Notes under the pieces: generated by a model
What the model was told of the DNA's origin: nothing
Seen by the model: only the letters and a program-made list of their open reading frames with translations
Database searches by the model: none
In this document: positions 7,179-15,809 of the stretch, piece after piece
Layout: each line of letters opens with the position of its first letter
Numbering within the stretch: the stretch's first letter is position 1
Virus record (IMG/VR): IMGVR_UViG_3300045952_000116
Coordinates: 1-43,284 of that record
From: a virus
Length of the DNA: 43,284 nucleotides
Direction: 5' to 3' (one strand)
Program-made: the position numbers and the translations under genes

Positions 7179-7634
7179 ATGCCCGGACCTCCTCCGAAAG
7201 ATCCGAAGCTGCGGCAGCGGACGAATCGCGTGACGACGGCGGCGACCTTGACGCTGGCGAGTGGGGCCAGGCGGGTCCGGCGGCCGCCGCTGCCGCGGCG
7301 TGGGCCTGACGGTCCGGCGTGGCACCCAGACACCGTCTGGTTCTGGTCGAAGGTGTGGGAGTCGCCGATGGCGTCGGAGTTCATCGCGGCCGACGTGCCG
7401 GGGCTGCTGTTGGTGGCGCAGCTCGTGGATCGGTTCAACTACGGCGAGGTCGCGCTGGCGGCGGAAATCCGACTTCAAAGGCAATGTTTTGGGCTGACGC
7501 CACTGGATCGGCGTCGGTTACAGTGGCAAATCGAGAAGGTGTCCGAAGCGGAGCGCCGTCGCACCAAGAGGATGCCGGCACCGGCTGGGACGGCGACCCG
7601 CGATCCGCGACGCGTGCTGCGGGCGGTGACATGA
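7179..7634 (+). CDS. terminase small subunit
   Basis: A 151-aa protein. The N-terminus 'MPGPPPKDPKLRQRTNR' is a typical start of P27-type small terminases. The middle has 'WFWSKVWESPMASEFIAAD' and 'LLLVAQLVDRF', and the C-terminal third has 'CFGLTPLDRRRLQWQIEK', all recurring in this family. It would bind the packaging site and regulate the large subunit. The stop overlaps the ATG of the large subunit at 7631. A weak Shine-Dalgarno (AGAAAGG) precedes the start. Confidence 0.85.
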   Translation: MPGPPPKDPKLRQRTNRVTTAATLTLASGARRVRRPPLPRRGPDGPAWHPDTVWFWSKVWESPMASEFIAADVPGLLLVAQLVDRFNYGEVALAAEIRLQRQCFGLTPLDRRRLQWQIEKVSEAERRRTKRMPAPAGTATRDPRRVLRAVT

Positions 7635-9247
7635 GCGTGCTGTCCGTCCCCGAGCTGGAAGACACGCCGTGGCCGACACTCGGCCCGCACGTCTGCCAGT
7701 TCATCGAGGCGCATCTGGTCCACGGGCCAGGCGATCTGCGGGGTGAGCCGGCGCAGTTGGACGACGAGAAGCGTGGCCTCGTCTACCGGATGTATGAGGT
7801 CTTCCCGAAGGGCCACTCGCAGGCGGGCCGGCGGCGGTTTAAGCGGGTGGCGATCTCGCTGCGCAAGGGGAGCTCGAAGACCGAGCTGGCCGCGTGGATT
7901 GCGATTTGCGAGTTGCATCCCCACGGCCCGGTGCGGTGCGACGGGTTCGACCGGAAGGGCCGGCCGATCGGTCGGGGCGTGACCGACCCGTACATCCCGA
8001 TGGTGGCCTACACCGAGGAACAGGTCGAGGAGCTGTGCTACGGCGCGGTGCGGGTCATCCTGGAGAACTGCGCGCTCGGGAACGACTTCGACATCGGGCT
8101 GGAGCGGGTGATGCGGAAGGGTGGCGATGGGAAGTGCGTGCCGCTCGCGACGTCCCCGAACGGCACCGACGGCGCACGGACCACGTTTCAGGTGTTCGAT
8201 GAAGTGCATCGGATGGTGCTGCCTCGCCTCAAGGCGGCGCACCGGACGATGATGGCGAACATTCCCAAGCGGATGAAGGCCGACGCCTGGAGTCTGGAGA
8301 CGACGACGGCCCCGGCCCCAGGGGAAGGCAGCATCGCCGAGGACACGATGCAGTATGCGCGGCAGATTGCCGACGGGAAGATTCAAGACCCGCGGCTGTT
8401 CTTCTTCCACCGGCAAGCGAGCGATGGCCACGACCTGAGCACGAAGGCCGGATTGACGGCCGCGGTCCGCGAAGCGTCGGGGCCGGTGGCGAGCTGGTCC
8501 GACATCGGCACGATCGTGGAGCAGTGGCAGGATCCCACGGCCGACCCGGCGTATCTCGAGCGCGTCTGGCTGAATCGGCTCGTGCAGAGTTCAGAGAAAG
8601 CGTTCGACATGACGCGGTGGGCGGCGCTGGCGCAGCCGGGGCGCGTGGTGGCGAAGGGCGCGGCGATTGCGCTGGGCTTTGATGGGGCGCGGTATTACGA
8701 CTCCACCGCGCTCATCGGCACGGAGATGGACTCCGGGTTCCAGTTCGTCCTCGGGCTCTGGGAGCGGCCCGAGTTCGTCAAGACCTGGGAAGTGCCGAAG
8801 GCGGACGTGGACGCCGCCGTGGCGCACGCCTTCGAGACCTACCAGGTGCGGCGGTTCTACGCCGACCCGCCGTATTGGGAGGAAACCGTCGCGACCTGGA
8901 TCGGCACCTACGGCAAGGAGCGCGTGACGGAGTGGTGGACGAACCGGCCCAAGGTCATGGGCTACGCCGTCAGGGCCTACCGCAACGCCCTGATCGACGG
9001 CAGCGTGTCGCACGCCGGGGATGCGGGGCTGACGCGGCATCTGGGCCACGCGCACAAGCGGCTGTTGGGCGTGCGAGATGAGCAGGGGGAAGCGCTCTGG
9101 ACGATTCAGAAAGACCGACCGGATTCCCCGTTCAAGATTGACGCGGCGGTGGCGGCGGTCCTGAGTTCAGAAGCGCGGACGGATGCGATTGCGGCGGGGG
9201 CGTTGGCGCCGCCGCCGCAGTATCAGGTGCTGGTGCTGCGGAGGTAG
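7631..9247 (+). CDS. terminase large subunit (ATPase/nuclease)
   Basis: A 538-aa DNA-packaging motor. The ATPase has a variant Walker A, 'SLRKGSSKTE' (residues 76-85), and Walker B 'FQVFDE' (186-191). The nuclease domain has 'GFDGARYYDSTAL' (Asp351), 'FYADPPYWEE' (Asp412) and 'FKIDAAVAAV' (Asp504), consistent with an RNase H-like metal site. Size and order fit the family. The ATG at 7631 overlaps the small-subunit stop and places the Walker A at a normal distance, so the longer in-frame extension back to 7319 is rejected. It docks on the portal coded at 11732-13114. Confidence 0.93.
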   Translation: MSVLSVPELEDTPWPTLGPHVCQFIEAHLVHGPGDLRGEPAQLDDEKRGLVYRMYEVFPKGHSQAGRRRFKRVAISLRKGSSKTELAAWIAICELHPHGPVRCDGFDRKGRPIGRGVTDPYIPMVAYTEEQVEELCYGAVRVILENCALGNDFDIGLERVMRKGGDGKCVPLATSPNGTDGARTTFQVFDEVHRMVLPRLKAAHRTMMANIPKRMKADAWSLETTTAPAPGEGSIAEDTMQYARQIADGKIQDPRLFFFHRQASDGHDLSTKAGLTAAVREASGPVASWSDIGTIVEQWQDPTADPAYLERVWLNRLVQSSEKAFDMTRWAALAQPGRVVAKGAAIALGFDGARYYDSTALIGTEMDSGFQFVLGLWERPEFVKTWEVPKADVDAAVAHAFETYQVRRFYADPPYWEETVATWIGTYGKERVTEWWTNRPKVMGYAVRAYRNALIDGSVSHAGDAGLTRHLGHAHKRLLGVRDEQGEALWTIQKDRPDSPFKIDAAVAAVLSSEARTDAIAAGALAPPPQYQVLVLRR

Positions 9248-9251
9248 CCCG

Positions 9252-9464
9252 ATGGCGAAGACTCCCCCTGGCGAGCCCACGGTGACCGTGCTGATGCGTC
9301 GTCGCGGTCGCCCGCGGACGGTGTGCGTCGACGAACGTGATGGGTCACGCGTGTCGACCTATGTCCCGGCGTCCTTCCATGACCGCCTGGTCACCATCGC
9401 GAAGCGAGAGGAGAAATCCGTCGCCGCACTAGTCCGCTCGTGGCTGATGCTGCGGATGACGTAG
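9252..9464 (+). CDS. ribbon-helix-helix DNA-binding protein (CopG/Arc-like)
   Basis: A 70-aa protein directly after the large terminase. The last 35 residues, 'VSTYVPASFHDRLVTIAKRE' followed by 'KSVAALVRSWL', fit the β-strand plus two helices of ribbon-helix-helix repressors. The N-terminus is basic ('RRRGRPR'), which may add DNA contacts. A transcription factor between packaging and capsid genes is unusual; it might autoregulate late genes or bind the DNA end during packaging. The AT-rich gap just downstream (9465-9491) could hold its operator. Confidence 0.6.
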   Translation: MAKTPPGEPTVTVLMRRRGRPRTVCVDERDGSRVSTYVPASFHDRLVTIAKREEKSVAALVRSWLMLRMT

Positions 9465-9517
9465 GATTTTTCTCCTAATAAATAGGCGATTTTGCGCCAA
9501 CCTGCCACCGTGGCAGG
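9465..9517 (+). promoter_or_regulatory. AT-rich gap and hairpin at the capsid gene start
   Basis: Bases 9468-9490 are strikingly A/T-rich for this genome. They are followed by a perfect 7-bp hairpin, CCTGCCA-CCG-TGGCAGG (9501-9517), that covers possible start codons GTG 9510 and overlaps codons after TTG 9492. No Shine-Dalgarno is visible. The arrangement suggests either mRNA processing or control of protease-capsid translation. Confidence 0.4.
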
Positions 9518-11450
9518 CAGCGTGGATCGCGCCTATTCCCTTCTCGACATCAAAAGCATCGATGATGACGAGCGCATCATCGCCGGGATCGCCAGCTCGC
9601 CGCTGACCGATCGGGTCGGTGACGTGCTGGAGCCCACAGGGGCCGAGTTCCGTCTGCCGTTGCCCTTGCTCTGGCAGCACCGCGCCGACGAACCGATCGG
9701 CCAGGTGCTGGCCGCCAAGGTGTCCGCCAGCGGCATCGAGATTCGCGCGCAGATTGCGAAGAACGTCCTCCCGCGGATCGATGAAATCTGGGCGCTGATC
9801 AAGGCCCGCCTGGTGCGCGGCCTGAGCGTGGGGTTTCGTCCGACCGCGGACCCCGAACCCATCAAGGGCACGAGCGGCCTGCGCTTTCCGGCGTGGGAAT
9901 GGCTGGAGTTGTCGGCCGTCACGATTCCGGCGAACGCGGACGCCTCCATTCAAACCGTCAAGCAATGCGACACGTCGGCCGCCGCGCCTGGGGGCCGCCG
10001 CGTCGTCTCAGTTCTACCCGGCGCTCCGGGGTCACGAGGACACGGCAGTGCGATGAAACCCTACGCCGAACAAATCACGAGTTTCGAGCACACGCGGGCT
10101 GCGAAGGTCGCCGAGCGCGACAGCCTGCAGGAGAAGGCGTCCAGCGAAGGGCGCACCAAGGACGCGGCCGAGCGCGAGTCGTTCGAGACGCTGACGCAGG
10201 AGATCAAGGCCATCGACGACGAGCTCGTGGACCTGCGCGCGCTCGAGCAGACGAACCGGCAGATGGCGGCGCCGGTCACGGGTGGCACACCGGAGCAGGG
10301 CGCGGCCTCGCGCACGCCCGTCATCACCGTGAAGGACACGCTGCCGCCCGGCATCGAGTTCGCGCGGTACGTCATGTGCCTCGCGGCGGCCCGAGGCAAC
10401 ACGTCGCAGGCGGTCGAGATCGCCAAGGCCCGGTACCCCGACATGACGCGCATCGCCACCGTGCTGAAGTCGGCGGTCGCGGCGGGCACCACGACCGACC
10501 CGCAGTGGGCCGGGGCGCTCGTCGACTACACGAACTTCACCGGCGACTTCATCGAGTACCTGCGCCCGGCGACCATCATCGGCAAGTTCGGCACCAACGG
10601 GATTCCCGCGTTGCGGCCGGTGCCGTTCAACATCCGCATCATCGGTCAGACGAGCGGGGGTGAGGGGTACTGGGTGGGCCAGGGGCAGCCGAAGCCGCTC
10701 ACGTCCTTCGACTTCGCGCCGACGCTGCTCACCTGGGCGAAGGTCGCCAATATCGCGGTCCTCAGTGACGAGCTCGTGCGGTTCTCGTCGCCGTCGGCCG
10801 AGGCCCTGGTGCGCGATGCGCTGCGCGGCGCCCTCGTGGCGCGGCTCGACATCGACTTCGTGAACCCGAACAAGGCCGCCGTGGCGAACGTGTCGCCGGC
10901 CTCGATCACCAACGGCATCTCGCCGATCGCCTCGTCGGGCACCGATGCGGCGGCGGTGCGCGCCGACATCGCAGCGATCTTCAGCACGTTCATCGCGGCC
11001 AATCTGACGCCGGCCAATGGCGTCTGGATCATGTCGGCCACGACGGCGCTGCAGCTCTCGCTGATGCGCAACGCGCTCGGCCAGAAGGAATTCCCCACCA
11101 TCACGATGATGGGCGGGACCTTCGAAGGGCTGCCGGTGATCGTCTCCGAGCACGTCGCCGTGTCGGGCAGCCCGGACAATCACATCGTCATCCTGGTCAA
11201 CGCGTCCGACATCTACCTGTCGGATGACGGCCAGGTGGTGATCGATGCCAGCCGGGAGGCGTCGCTGCAGATGGACGATGCGCCGACGAATGCGAGCGCG
11301 TCCGGATCGCCGCTGGCGCCGGTGCCCACGCAAGTCGTCTCGATGTTCCAAACCAACAGCGTCGCGCTGCGCGCCGAGCGCTACATCAACTGGGCGCGGC
11401 GGCGCGTCGAGGCGGTGGCGTATCTGGAAGGCGTGAACTGGGCGGCGTAG
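9492..11450 (+). CDS. fused prohead protease - HK97-type major capsid protein
   Basis: A 652-aa protein from TTG 9492 (GTG 9510 and 9522 are alternatives). Residues 20-160 are an HK97-family (S78) prohead protease with His63 in 'LLWQHRAD', Ser112 in 'RGLSVGF' and Glu139 in 'EWLELSAV'. Residues about 190-260 are helical, like the scaffolding delta domain. Residues 275-645 carry the HK97 capsid fold, with 'DYTNFTGDFIEYLRP', 'GYWVGQGQPKPL' and 'VANIAVLSDELV'. The protease would cut the delta domain and itself out after assembly. An in-frame ATG at 10053 (Met188) sits exactly at the domain junction and has GAGGA 12 nt upstream, so separate capsid synthesis is possible. Confidence 0.9.
   Translation: MRQPATVAGSVDRAYSLLDIKSIDDDERIIAGIASSPLTDRVGDVLEPTGAEFRLPLPLLWQHRADEPIGQVLAAKVSASGIEIRAQIAKNVLPRIDEIWALIKARLVRGLSVGFRPTADPEPIKGTSGLRFPAWEWLELSAVTIPANADASIQTVKQCDTSAAAPGGRRVVSVLPGAPGSRGHGSAMKPYAEQITSFEHTRAAKVAERDSLQEKASSEGRTKDAAERESFETLTQEIKAIDDELVDLRALEQTNRQMAAPVTGGTPEQGAASRTPVITVKDTLPPGIEFARYVMCLAAARGNTSQAVEIAKARYPDMTRIATVLKSAVAAGTTTDPQWAGALVDYTNFTGDFIEYLRPATIIGKFGTNGIPALRPVPFNIRIIGQTSGGEGYWVGQGQPKPLTSFDFAPTLLTWAKVANIAVLSDELVRFSSPSAEALVRDALRGALVARLDIDFVNPNKAAVANVSPASITNGISPIASSGTDAAAVRADIAAIFSTFIAANLTPANGVWIMSATTALQLSLMRNALGQKEFPTITMMGGTFEGLPVIVSEHVAVSGSPDNHIVILVNASDIYLSDDGQVVIDASREASLQMDDAPTNASASGSPLAPVPTQVVSMFQTNSVALRAERYINWARRRVEAVAYLEGVNWAA
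10036..10055 (+). promoter_or_regulatory. possible internal translation start for the capsid part
   Basis: GAGGA at 10036-10040 lies 12 nt before ATG 10053, which is in frame with the protease-capsid gene. The product would begin 'MKPYAEQITSFEHTRAAK', which looks like a normal start of an unfused HK97 capsid protein (helical delta domain first). This would give excess capsid over protease from one gene. Spacing is longer than optimal. Confidence 0.4.
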
Positions 11451-11519
11451 GTCGCCCGTTTGACGGGACGCGGGGCCTCGTGGTGTCGAGGCGCCGCGTC
11501 CTGGTTTTCGGTCCTGCCC

Positions 11520-11732
11520 ATGATTCAGCTCGTGCCCATGTCCGTCCGCGTCGCGTTCGAATTCCACGGGCGCGCCCTGCGCCCAGGCGATCGGATCGAG
11601 GCCGGTCCCGTCGAAGCGCTCGCCCTCAAATATGCCGGCAAGGCCGACTACGTCGAGCCGGCGTCCGCGGCGCCGTCGCCTCCGCGATCGAAGCGGCGTT
11701 ATCGCCGGCGCGATCTGCAGGCGGAGGGCTGA
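11520..11732 (+). CDS. small protein between capsid and portal, unknown
   Basis: A 70-aa protein; the start may be ATG 11520 or ATG 11538 ('MSVRVAFEFHG'). The first 45 residues look like a small β-barrel ('VAFEFHGRALRPGDRIEAGPVEA'), followed by Pro/Ala and a basic tail 'RSKRRYRRRD'. Its stop TGA overlaps the portal ATG at 11732, so it is coupled to the portal. A head decoration or connector-accessory role is possible from location only. Confidence 0.6.
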   Translation: MIQLVPMSVRVAFEFHGRALRPGDRIEAGPVEALALKYAGKADYVEPASAAPSPPRSKRRYRRRDLQAEG

Positions 11733-13114
11733 TGCAGCTCTTCGGCCTGACCATCCAGCGCACGAAGGCGGTGCCGTCGCTCTCGCCGGTGCCGACGACG
11801 ACGTCCGGGAGCTGGATGGGCGGCTGGTTTCCGGTCGTGCGGGAAGCGTGGCCGGGCGCCTGGCAGGACAACGTCGAGGTGCGCCTGGCGAACGTGCTCA
11901 CGCACCCGACCGTGTTCGCGTGTATCAGCCTCATCGCGTCGGACATCGCGAAGATGCGCCTGCGGCTCGTCGAACTGGACCGCGATGGGATCTGGACGGA
12001 GACCGACTCGCCGGCCTACTCGCCGGTGCTGCGCAAGCCCAATCACTTCCAGACGCGGATCCAATTCTTCAAGGGCTGGCTGACCTCGAAGCTCGTCTAC
12101 GGCAACACCTACGTGCTGAAGGAGCGCAACGAGCGCACGAACGTGTCGGCGCTCTACGTGCTCGACCCGACCCGCGTGCGGGTGCTCGTCGCGCCCAATG
12201 GCGAGGTCTACTACGAGCTGATTCGGGATGATCTGGCGCTGCTGCCGGAGCAGCGGACCGCGCCGGCCAGCGAGATCATCCACGACACGATGCACGCGCT
12301 GTATCACCCGCTCTGCGGCCTGTCGCCGATCCACGCGTGCGGTCTGGCCGCGACGCTCGGCCTCAAGATTCAGACCGACTCGGCGTTGTTCTTTGAGAAC
12401 AACTCGACACCGGGCGGCATCCTGACCGCCCCTGGCGCCATCAGCCAGGAGGTGGCGGACCGCATCAAGGAAACCTGGGAAACGAACTACGGCACGGACA
12501 ACCGCGGCCGCACGGCGGTGCTCGGTGACGGGCTCAAGTTCGAACCGATGACCTTCAAGGCGCAGGAGTCGCAGGTCGTCGAGCAGTGGCAGAAGACGGC
12601 CGAAGCGGTGGCCGCGGCCTATCACGTGCCGGCCTACCTGGTCGGTGCGGCGCCGCCGCCGGCCTACAACAACATCGAGGCGCTCACCCAGGCGTATTAC
12701 TCGCAGTGTCTGCAGGAGCTGATCGAGTCGATCGAGCTGCTCCTGGATGAAGGCCTGGGCCTGACGGCCGGCAAGATCGAAGGGCGCACGCTCGGGACCG
12801 AGTTCGACCTCGACGATCTCCTCCGGATGGACAGCGCCACGATGGTCACGACGCTGGCGGCGGGCGTGGGCGCCGGCATTGCCGCGCCAAACGAAGCCCG
12901 CAAGCGCGTGAATCAGAAGCCCGTCGAGGGCGGCGACACGCCGTATCTCCAGCAGCAGTACTGGCCGATCCGGCAGTTGGCGGAACGGGACATTCCGGTG
13001 CCGCCGACGTCGCCGGCGCCAGCGCCCGCTCCGGATGAGGGCGACGACGGCGACGAGGCGAAATTCGCCACCGCCCTCTGGACGAAAGTCGCAGCGCTCG
13101 ACTATGCACCGTGA
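11732..13114 (+). CDS. portal protein (HK97 type)
   Basis: A 460-aa protein. '[22 protein letters not shown]' (about 55-76), '[14 protein letters not shown]', '[18 protein letters not shown]', '[18 protein letters not shown]' and '[12 protein letters not shown]' are landmark segments of HK97-family portals. It forms the dodecameric ring at the capsid vertex and binds the large terminase. The C-terminal 40 residues are Pro/Ala/Asp-rich. In most HK97-like phages the portal precedes protease and capsid; here it follows them. Its last 11 nt overlap the collagen-like gene. Confidence 0.92.
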   Translation: MQLFGLTIQRTKAVPSLSPVPTTTSGSWMGGWFPVVREAWPGAWQDNVEVRLANVLTHPTVFACISLIASDIAKMRLRLVELDRDGIWTETDSPAYSPVLRKPNHFQTRIQFFKGWLTSKLVYGNTYVLKERNERTNVSALYVLDPTRVRVLVAPNGEVYYELIRDDLALLPEQRTAPASEIIHDTMHALYHPLCGLSPIHACGLAATLGLKIQTDSALFFENNSTPGGILTAPGAISQEVADRIKETWETNYGTDNRGRTAVLGDGLKFEPMTFKAQESQVVEQWQKTAEAVAAAYHVPAYLVGAAPPPAYNNIEALTQAYYSQCLQELIESIELLLDEGLGLTAGKIEGRTLGTEFDLDDLLRMDSATMVTTLAAGVGAGIAAPNEARKRVNQKPVEGGDTPYLQQQYWPIRQLAERDIPVPPTSPAPAPAPDEGDDGDEAKFATALWTKVAALDYAP

Positions 13115-13841
13115 TCCTGAAGCTCGAGCGGAACTGATCGTCGCGGCGATTCGCGCCGCGGTCGCGCCGCTGCTCGTCCGCATTGCGGCGCTCGAAGCCA
13201 AGGTCGCGCTCGGGCCGCGGGATGGCCGCGACGGGATGCCTGGACCGAAGGGCGACCCGGGCGACCGTGGGCCGAAGGGCGACCCCGGGGACGCTGGGCC
13301 CGCCGGCGGCGCCGGCGAGCGGGGGCCGGCTGGTCCCCCCGGTGACCCGGGTCTCCCTGGTGAGGCGGGGGCGCCTGGTGCGCCGGGCCCGCCAGGGTCG
13401 GAGGGACCCGCGGGGCCGGCGGGCCCCCACGGTGACGCCGGCGCCCCGGGGCGAGACGGACTCGACGGCACAGACGGGGCGCCCGGGCTGAACGGCTCGC
13501 TCGAGGGCATCGAGCTCCGACAGGCCGAGGACTTCCGGACGGTGCAGTGTGTCTTCAAGGCGACCGGCGAGTTGGTGCCCGGCGGTACGCTGACCTTCCC
13601 GGTGGTGCTCGATCGCGGCGTCTACAAGACCGGCCAGACATATCAGGCCGGCGACGGCGTGACGTGGGCCGGGTCGTTCTGGATCGCCCAGCGGGAGACG
13701 AGCGAGAAGCCCGGCGAGGGGCCCACCGGGTGGCGCCTGGCCGTCAAGGCGGGCCGCGAAGGTAAGCAGGGGATCAAGGGCGATCCGGGGGACCGCGGGC
13801 CGAAAGGCGACCAGGGGCCGCAGGGGAGGTCGGGCTATTGA
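13104..13841 (+). CDS. collagen-like virion protein with carbohydrate-binding-like module
   Basis: A 245-aa protein starting 11 nt before the portal stop. After a helical N-terminus (1-36), residues 41-130 are 30 uninterrupted Gly-X-Y triplets ('[16 protein letters not shown]'). Residues about 171-214 ('[20 protein letters not shown]', 'PTGWRLAVK') resemble the small chitin/carbohydrate-binding modules common in phage proteins. A second collagen run of nine triplets ends the protein (217-243). Collagen-like runs usually form trimeric rods in fibres or head fibres. The gene is followed by overlapping glycosyltransferase and methyltransferase genes, so the protein may be their substrate; that is inference. 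Confidence 0.85.
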   Translation: MHRDPEARAELIVAAIRAAVAPLLVRIAALEAKVALGPRDGRDGMPGPKGDPGDRGPKGDPGDAGPAGGAGERGPAGPPGDPGLPGEAGAPGAPGPPGSEGPAGPAGPHGDAGAPGRDGLDGTDGAPGLNGSLEGIELRQAEDFRTVQCVFKATGELVPGGTLTFPVVLDRGVYKTGQTYQAGDGVTWAGSFWIAQRETSEKPGEGPTGWRLAVKAGREGKQGIKGDPGDRGPKGDQGPQGRSGY

Positions 13842-14500
13842 TGACCGTCGCGCAGGCTCGTCGGCGGAATGCGCAGCGTCCTCCGATGCCGGTGGTGGTC
13901 GTCCCCAGGTTGTGCCCGGGTGGCACGGTGGTCTGTCTCGCGTCAGGGCCGAGTCTGACCGAGGACGATGCTCGGTTCTGTGAGGGTCGAGCGACGGTGA
14001 TTGCCGTGAACGATGCGTATCGCTACGCCCCCTTCGCCGCCGCCTTGATGGCGAGCGACACCGAGTGGTGGCGCGTGCATCACGGCGTGCCGTCGTTCAC
14101 CGGGCTGAAGTATTGCCTCTCGCGGTCGGCCGTGGGCAAGTGGCCGGATGTGCACGTCCTGCGCAGCACGGGCGCGGCCGGGATTGAAACCGACCCCACG
14201 GGCCTGAAGACGGGCTGCAACTCCGGCGCGGCGGCGGTCAACCTGGCCGTGCACTTCGGCGCCGCGCGCATCCTGCTGCTCGGCTACGACATGGGGGTGT
14301 CGCGCGCCGGCATGCCGGAGCATTTCTTCGGGAATCATCCGCGGCCGTTGCGCGGCGGATCGCCCTACCGGCTGTTTCGCGAGCAGTTCGGCCAGATGGT
14401 CGCGCCGCTGAAGGCCGCCGGCGTGGCCGTCATCAACTGCACGCGCCGCACGGCGCTCGAGCACTTCCCCTGTCAGCCGCTCCGGGAGGCCCTGGCATGA
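13841..14500 (+). CDS. DUF115/Maf-like protein (glycan-cassette gene 1)
   Basis: A 219-aa protein. ATG 13841 shares its A with the collagen gene TGA (a TTG at 13838 is the alternative; GGGGAGG at 13822 suits either). 'VCLASGPSL' forms a nucleotide-binding-like loop, followed by 'VIAVNDAYRYAP', 'TGCNSGAAAVNLAVHFGA' and 'ILLLGYDMG'. These are the hallmarks of DUF115/MptE-like proteins, a family that includes Maf proteins acting in flagellar sialic/pseudaminic glycosylation. A similar protein is coded at 15177-15809. The likely role is sugar transfer or nucleotide-sugar handling on a virion or host glycan; the enzymatic reaction is not established here. Confidence 0.65.
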   Translation: MTVAQARRRNAQRPPMPVVVVPRLCPGGTVVCLASGPSLTEDDARFCEGRATVIAVNDAYRYAPFAAALMASDTEWWRVHHGVPSFTGLKYCLSRSAVGKWPDVHVLRSTGAAGIETDPTGLKTGCNSGAAAVNLAVHFGAARILLLGYDMGVSRAGMPEHFFGNHPRPLRGGSPYRLFREQFGQMVAPLKAAGVAVINCTRRTALEHFPCQPLREALA

Positions 14501-15180
14501 CCCAGTGGCCGACCGTCCTCAGCGAGATGGACACGCTCGACCTGGTCCTCAGCGGGCGGAGCCTGGCGCGCTACGGCGATGGCGAGCTGCATCTGTGCGA
14601 TGGGGTGCCTGCCAAGGCGCAGGAGGCCGATCCGGCGCTCCGTGGGCGCCTGAGAGGCATTCTGCGATCGTCGGGGCACTGCCTCGTCGGCCTCCCGAAT
14701 CTGCGCGCCCAGACGCCCAAGGCGGCCTTCTGGCAGCCATTCGCGCGGCATGTCGGCCTGCTCAAGGAGCGGGAGTACGCCAGCGCGTTCGTCACGCGTC
14801 CCGATTCCGCGCCCTGGATTGACACGCCGACCTATTGGGGCACGCTCGCACAGCTCTGGCTCGGGCAGGACGTGTTGCTCGTGCGCGGGGGCGCGCGGTC
14901 GTTCACCGCCGGGGACCTCTGCGGCGCGGCGCGCGTCACCGAGGTGGTCGGGCCGGCCGTCAACGCGTGGCGGTCGTATCGGGATCTGTTCACCCAGGTC
15001 ATGGCGCATCGGCCGACGCGCGCGCTGCTGTGCCTAGGTCCGACGGCGACGGTGATGGCCGTCGACCTGTGCGCCCACGGGGTGCAGGCGATCGACCTCG
15101 GGCACCTCGGCCTCTTCTGGAAGAAGCATCTGAAGGGGGAGCCGATGATCGTGACCGAGCGCGACAAGGCGGTCGCATGA
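14497..15180 (+). CDS. GT-D fold glycosyltransferase (DUF1792-like)
   Basis: A 227-aa protein overlapping its neighbours by ATGA on both sides. 'SLARYGDGELHLC' near the N-terminus contains the R-x-GD-G-E signature of the GT-D glycosyltransferase fold, in which the acidic pair handles the metal/nucleotide-sugar. 'ALLCLGPTATVMAVDL' and 'QAIDLGHLGLFW' are the later conserved strands of that fold. Known members add hexoses to serine-rich glycoproteins. It would transfer a sugar in the cytoplasm from a nucleotide donor; the acceptor is unknown. Confidence 0.75.
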   Translation: MTQWPTVLSEMDTLDLVLSGRSLARYGDGELHLCDGVPAKAQEADPALRGRLRGILRSSGHCLVGLPNLRAQTPKAAFWQPFARHVGLLKEREYASAFVTRPDSAPWIDTPTYWGTLAQLWLGQDVLLVRGGARSFTAGDLCGAARVTEVVGPAVNAWRSYRDLFTQVMAHRPTRALLCLGPTATVMAVDLCAHGVQAIDLGHLGLFWKKHLKGEPMIVTERDKAVA

Positions 15181-15809
15181 CCGTCGCCACCTGGACGCCG
15201 CCGGCGCTCTGGTCAGTCCCGCGCGTGTGGACCGGCGAGCGGTGCTTCGTGATCTGCGGCGGCGAGAGCGTGAAGGCGCAGCGCGCCGTCGTGCCGCATC
15301 TCAACGGCCGCGTGATTGCGGTGAAGCACGGCGTGTTGCTTCGTCCCGATGCGGACGTGCTGTTCTTCGCCGGCGAACGACCGGCCGACGTGGCGCCGCC
15401 GCTCCTGCGGGCATTTCGCGGGGACCACATCGTGGTGCGGGGCCGCGGGCACGAGGTATTTCCGCCGCACGCGAAACGCGTCTGGCGCACCCTCGAGCAC
15501 ACCGCCTGGAGCACCAATCCGACGATGGTGGCGGGCTACGACGCCGGCACGAGCGCGATCAACCTGGCCATCCTGTTCGGGTGCACCGAGATCGTCGTGC
15601 TCGGCTACGACATGGTCGGCGGGCGCTGGTTTAACGGGGAATGGCCGCACTACCTGCCGAATCCGCCCGAGTCGGATTTTCAGCGGCACCTGTCGGTCCT
15701 GCCGTCGCTGGCCGAGGACGCCAAGGCGAAGGGTGTCCGCATCGTGAACGTGTCGCCGATCTCGCGCGTGCCGGGCTTCGAGCGCCAGCCGCTGGAGGCG
15801 TTCGTCTGA
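15177..15809 (+). CDS. DUF115/Maf-like protein (glycan-cassette gene 3)
   Basis: A 210-aa paralogue of the 13841-14500 product. It has 'CFVICGGESV' in place of the 'GPSL' loop, 'DADVLFFAGERPAD', 'GYDAGTSAINLAILFGCTEIVVLGYDMVGG' split over two strands, and a C-terminal 'GVRIVNVSPIS' strand. It is coupled by ATGA to the GT-D gene and by TGATG to the methyltransferase. Two diverged copies in one cassette suggest distinct sugar substrates or a heteromeric enzyme; this is inference. Confidence 0.6.
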   Translation: MTVATWTPPALWSVPRVWTGERCFVICGGESVKAQRAVVPHLNGRVIAVKHGVLLRPDADVLFFAGERPADVAPPLLRAFRGDHIVVRGRGHEVFPPHAKRVWRTLEHTAWSTNPTMVAGYDAGTSAINLAILFGCTEIVVLGYDMVGGRWFNGEWPHYLPNPPESDFQRHLSVLPSLAEDAKAKGVRIVNVSPISRVPGFERQPLEAFV

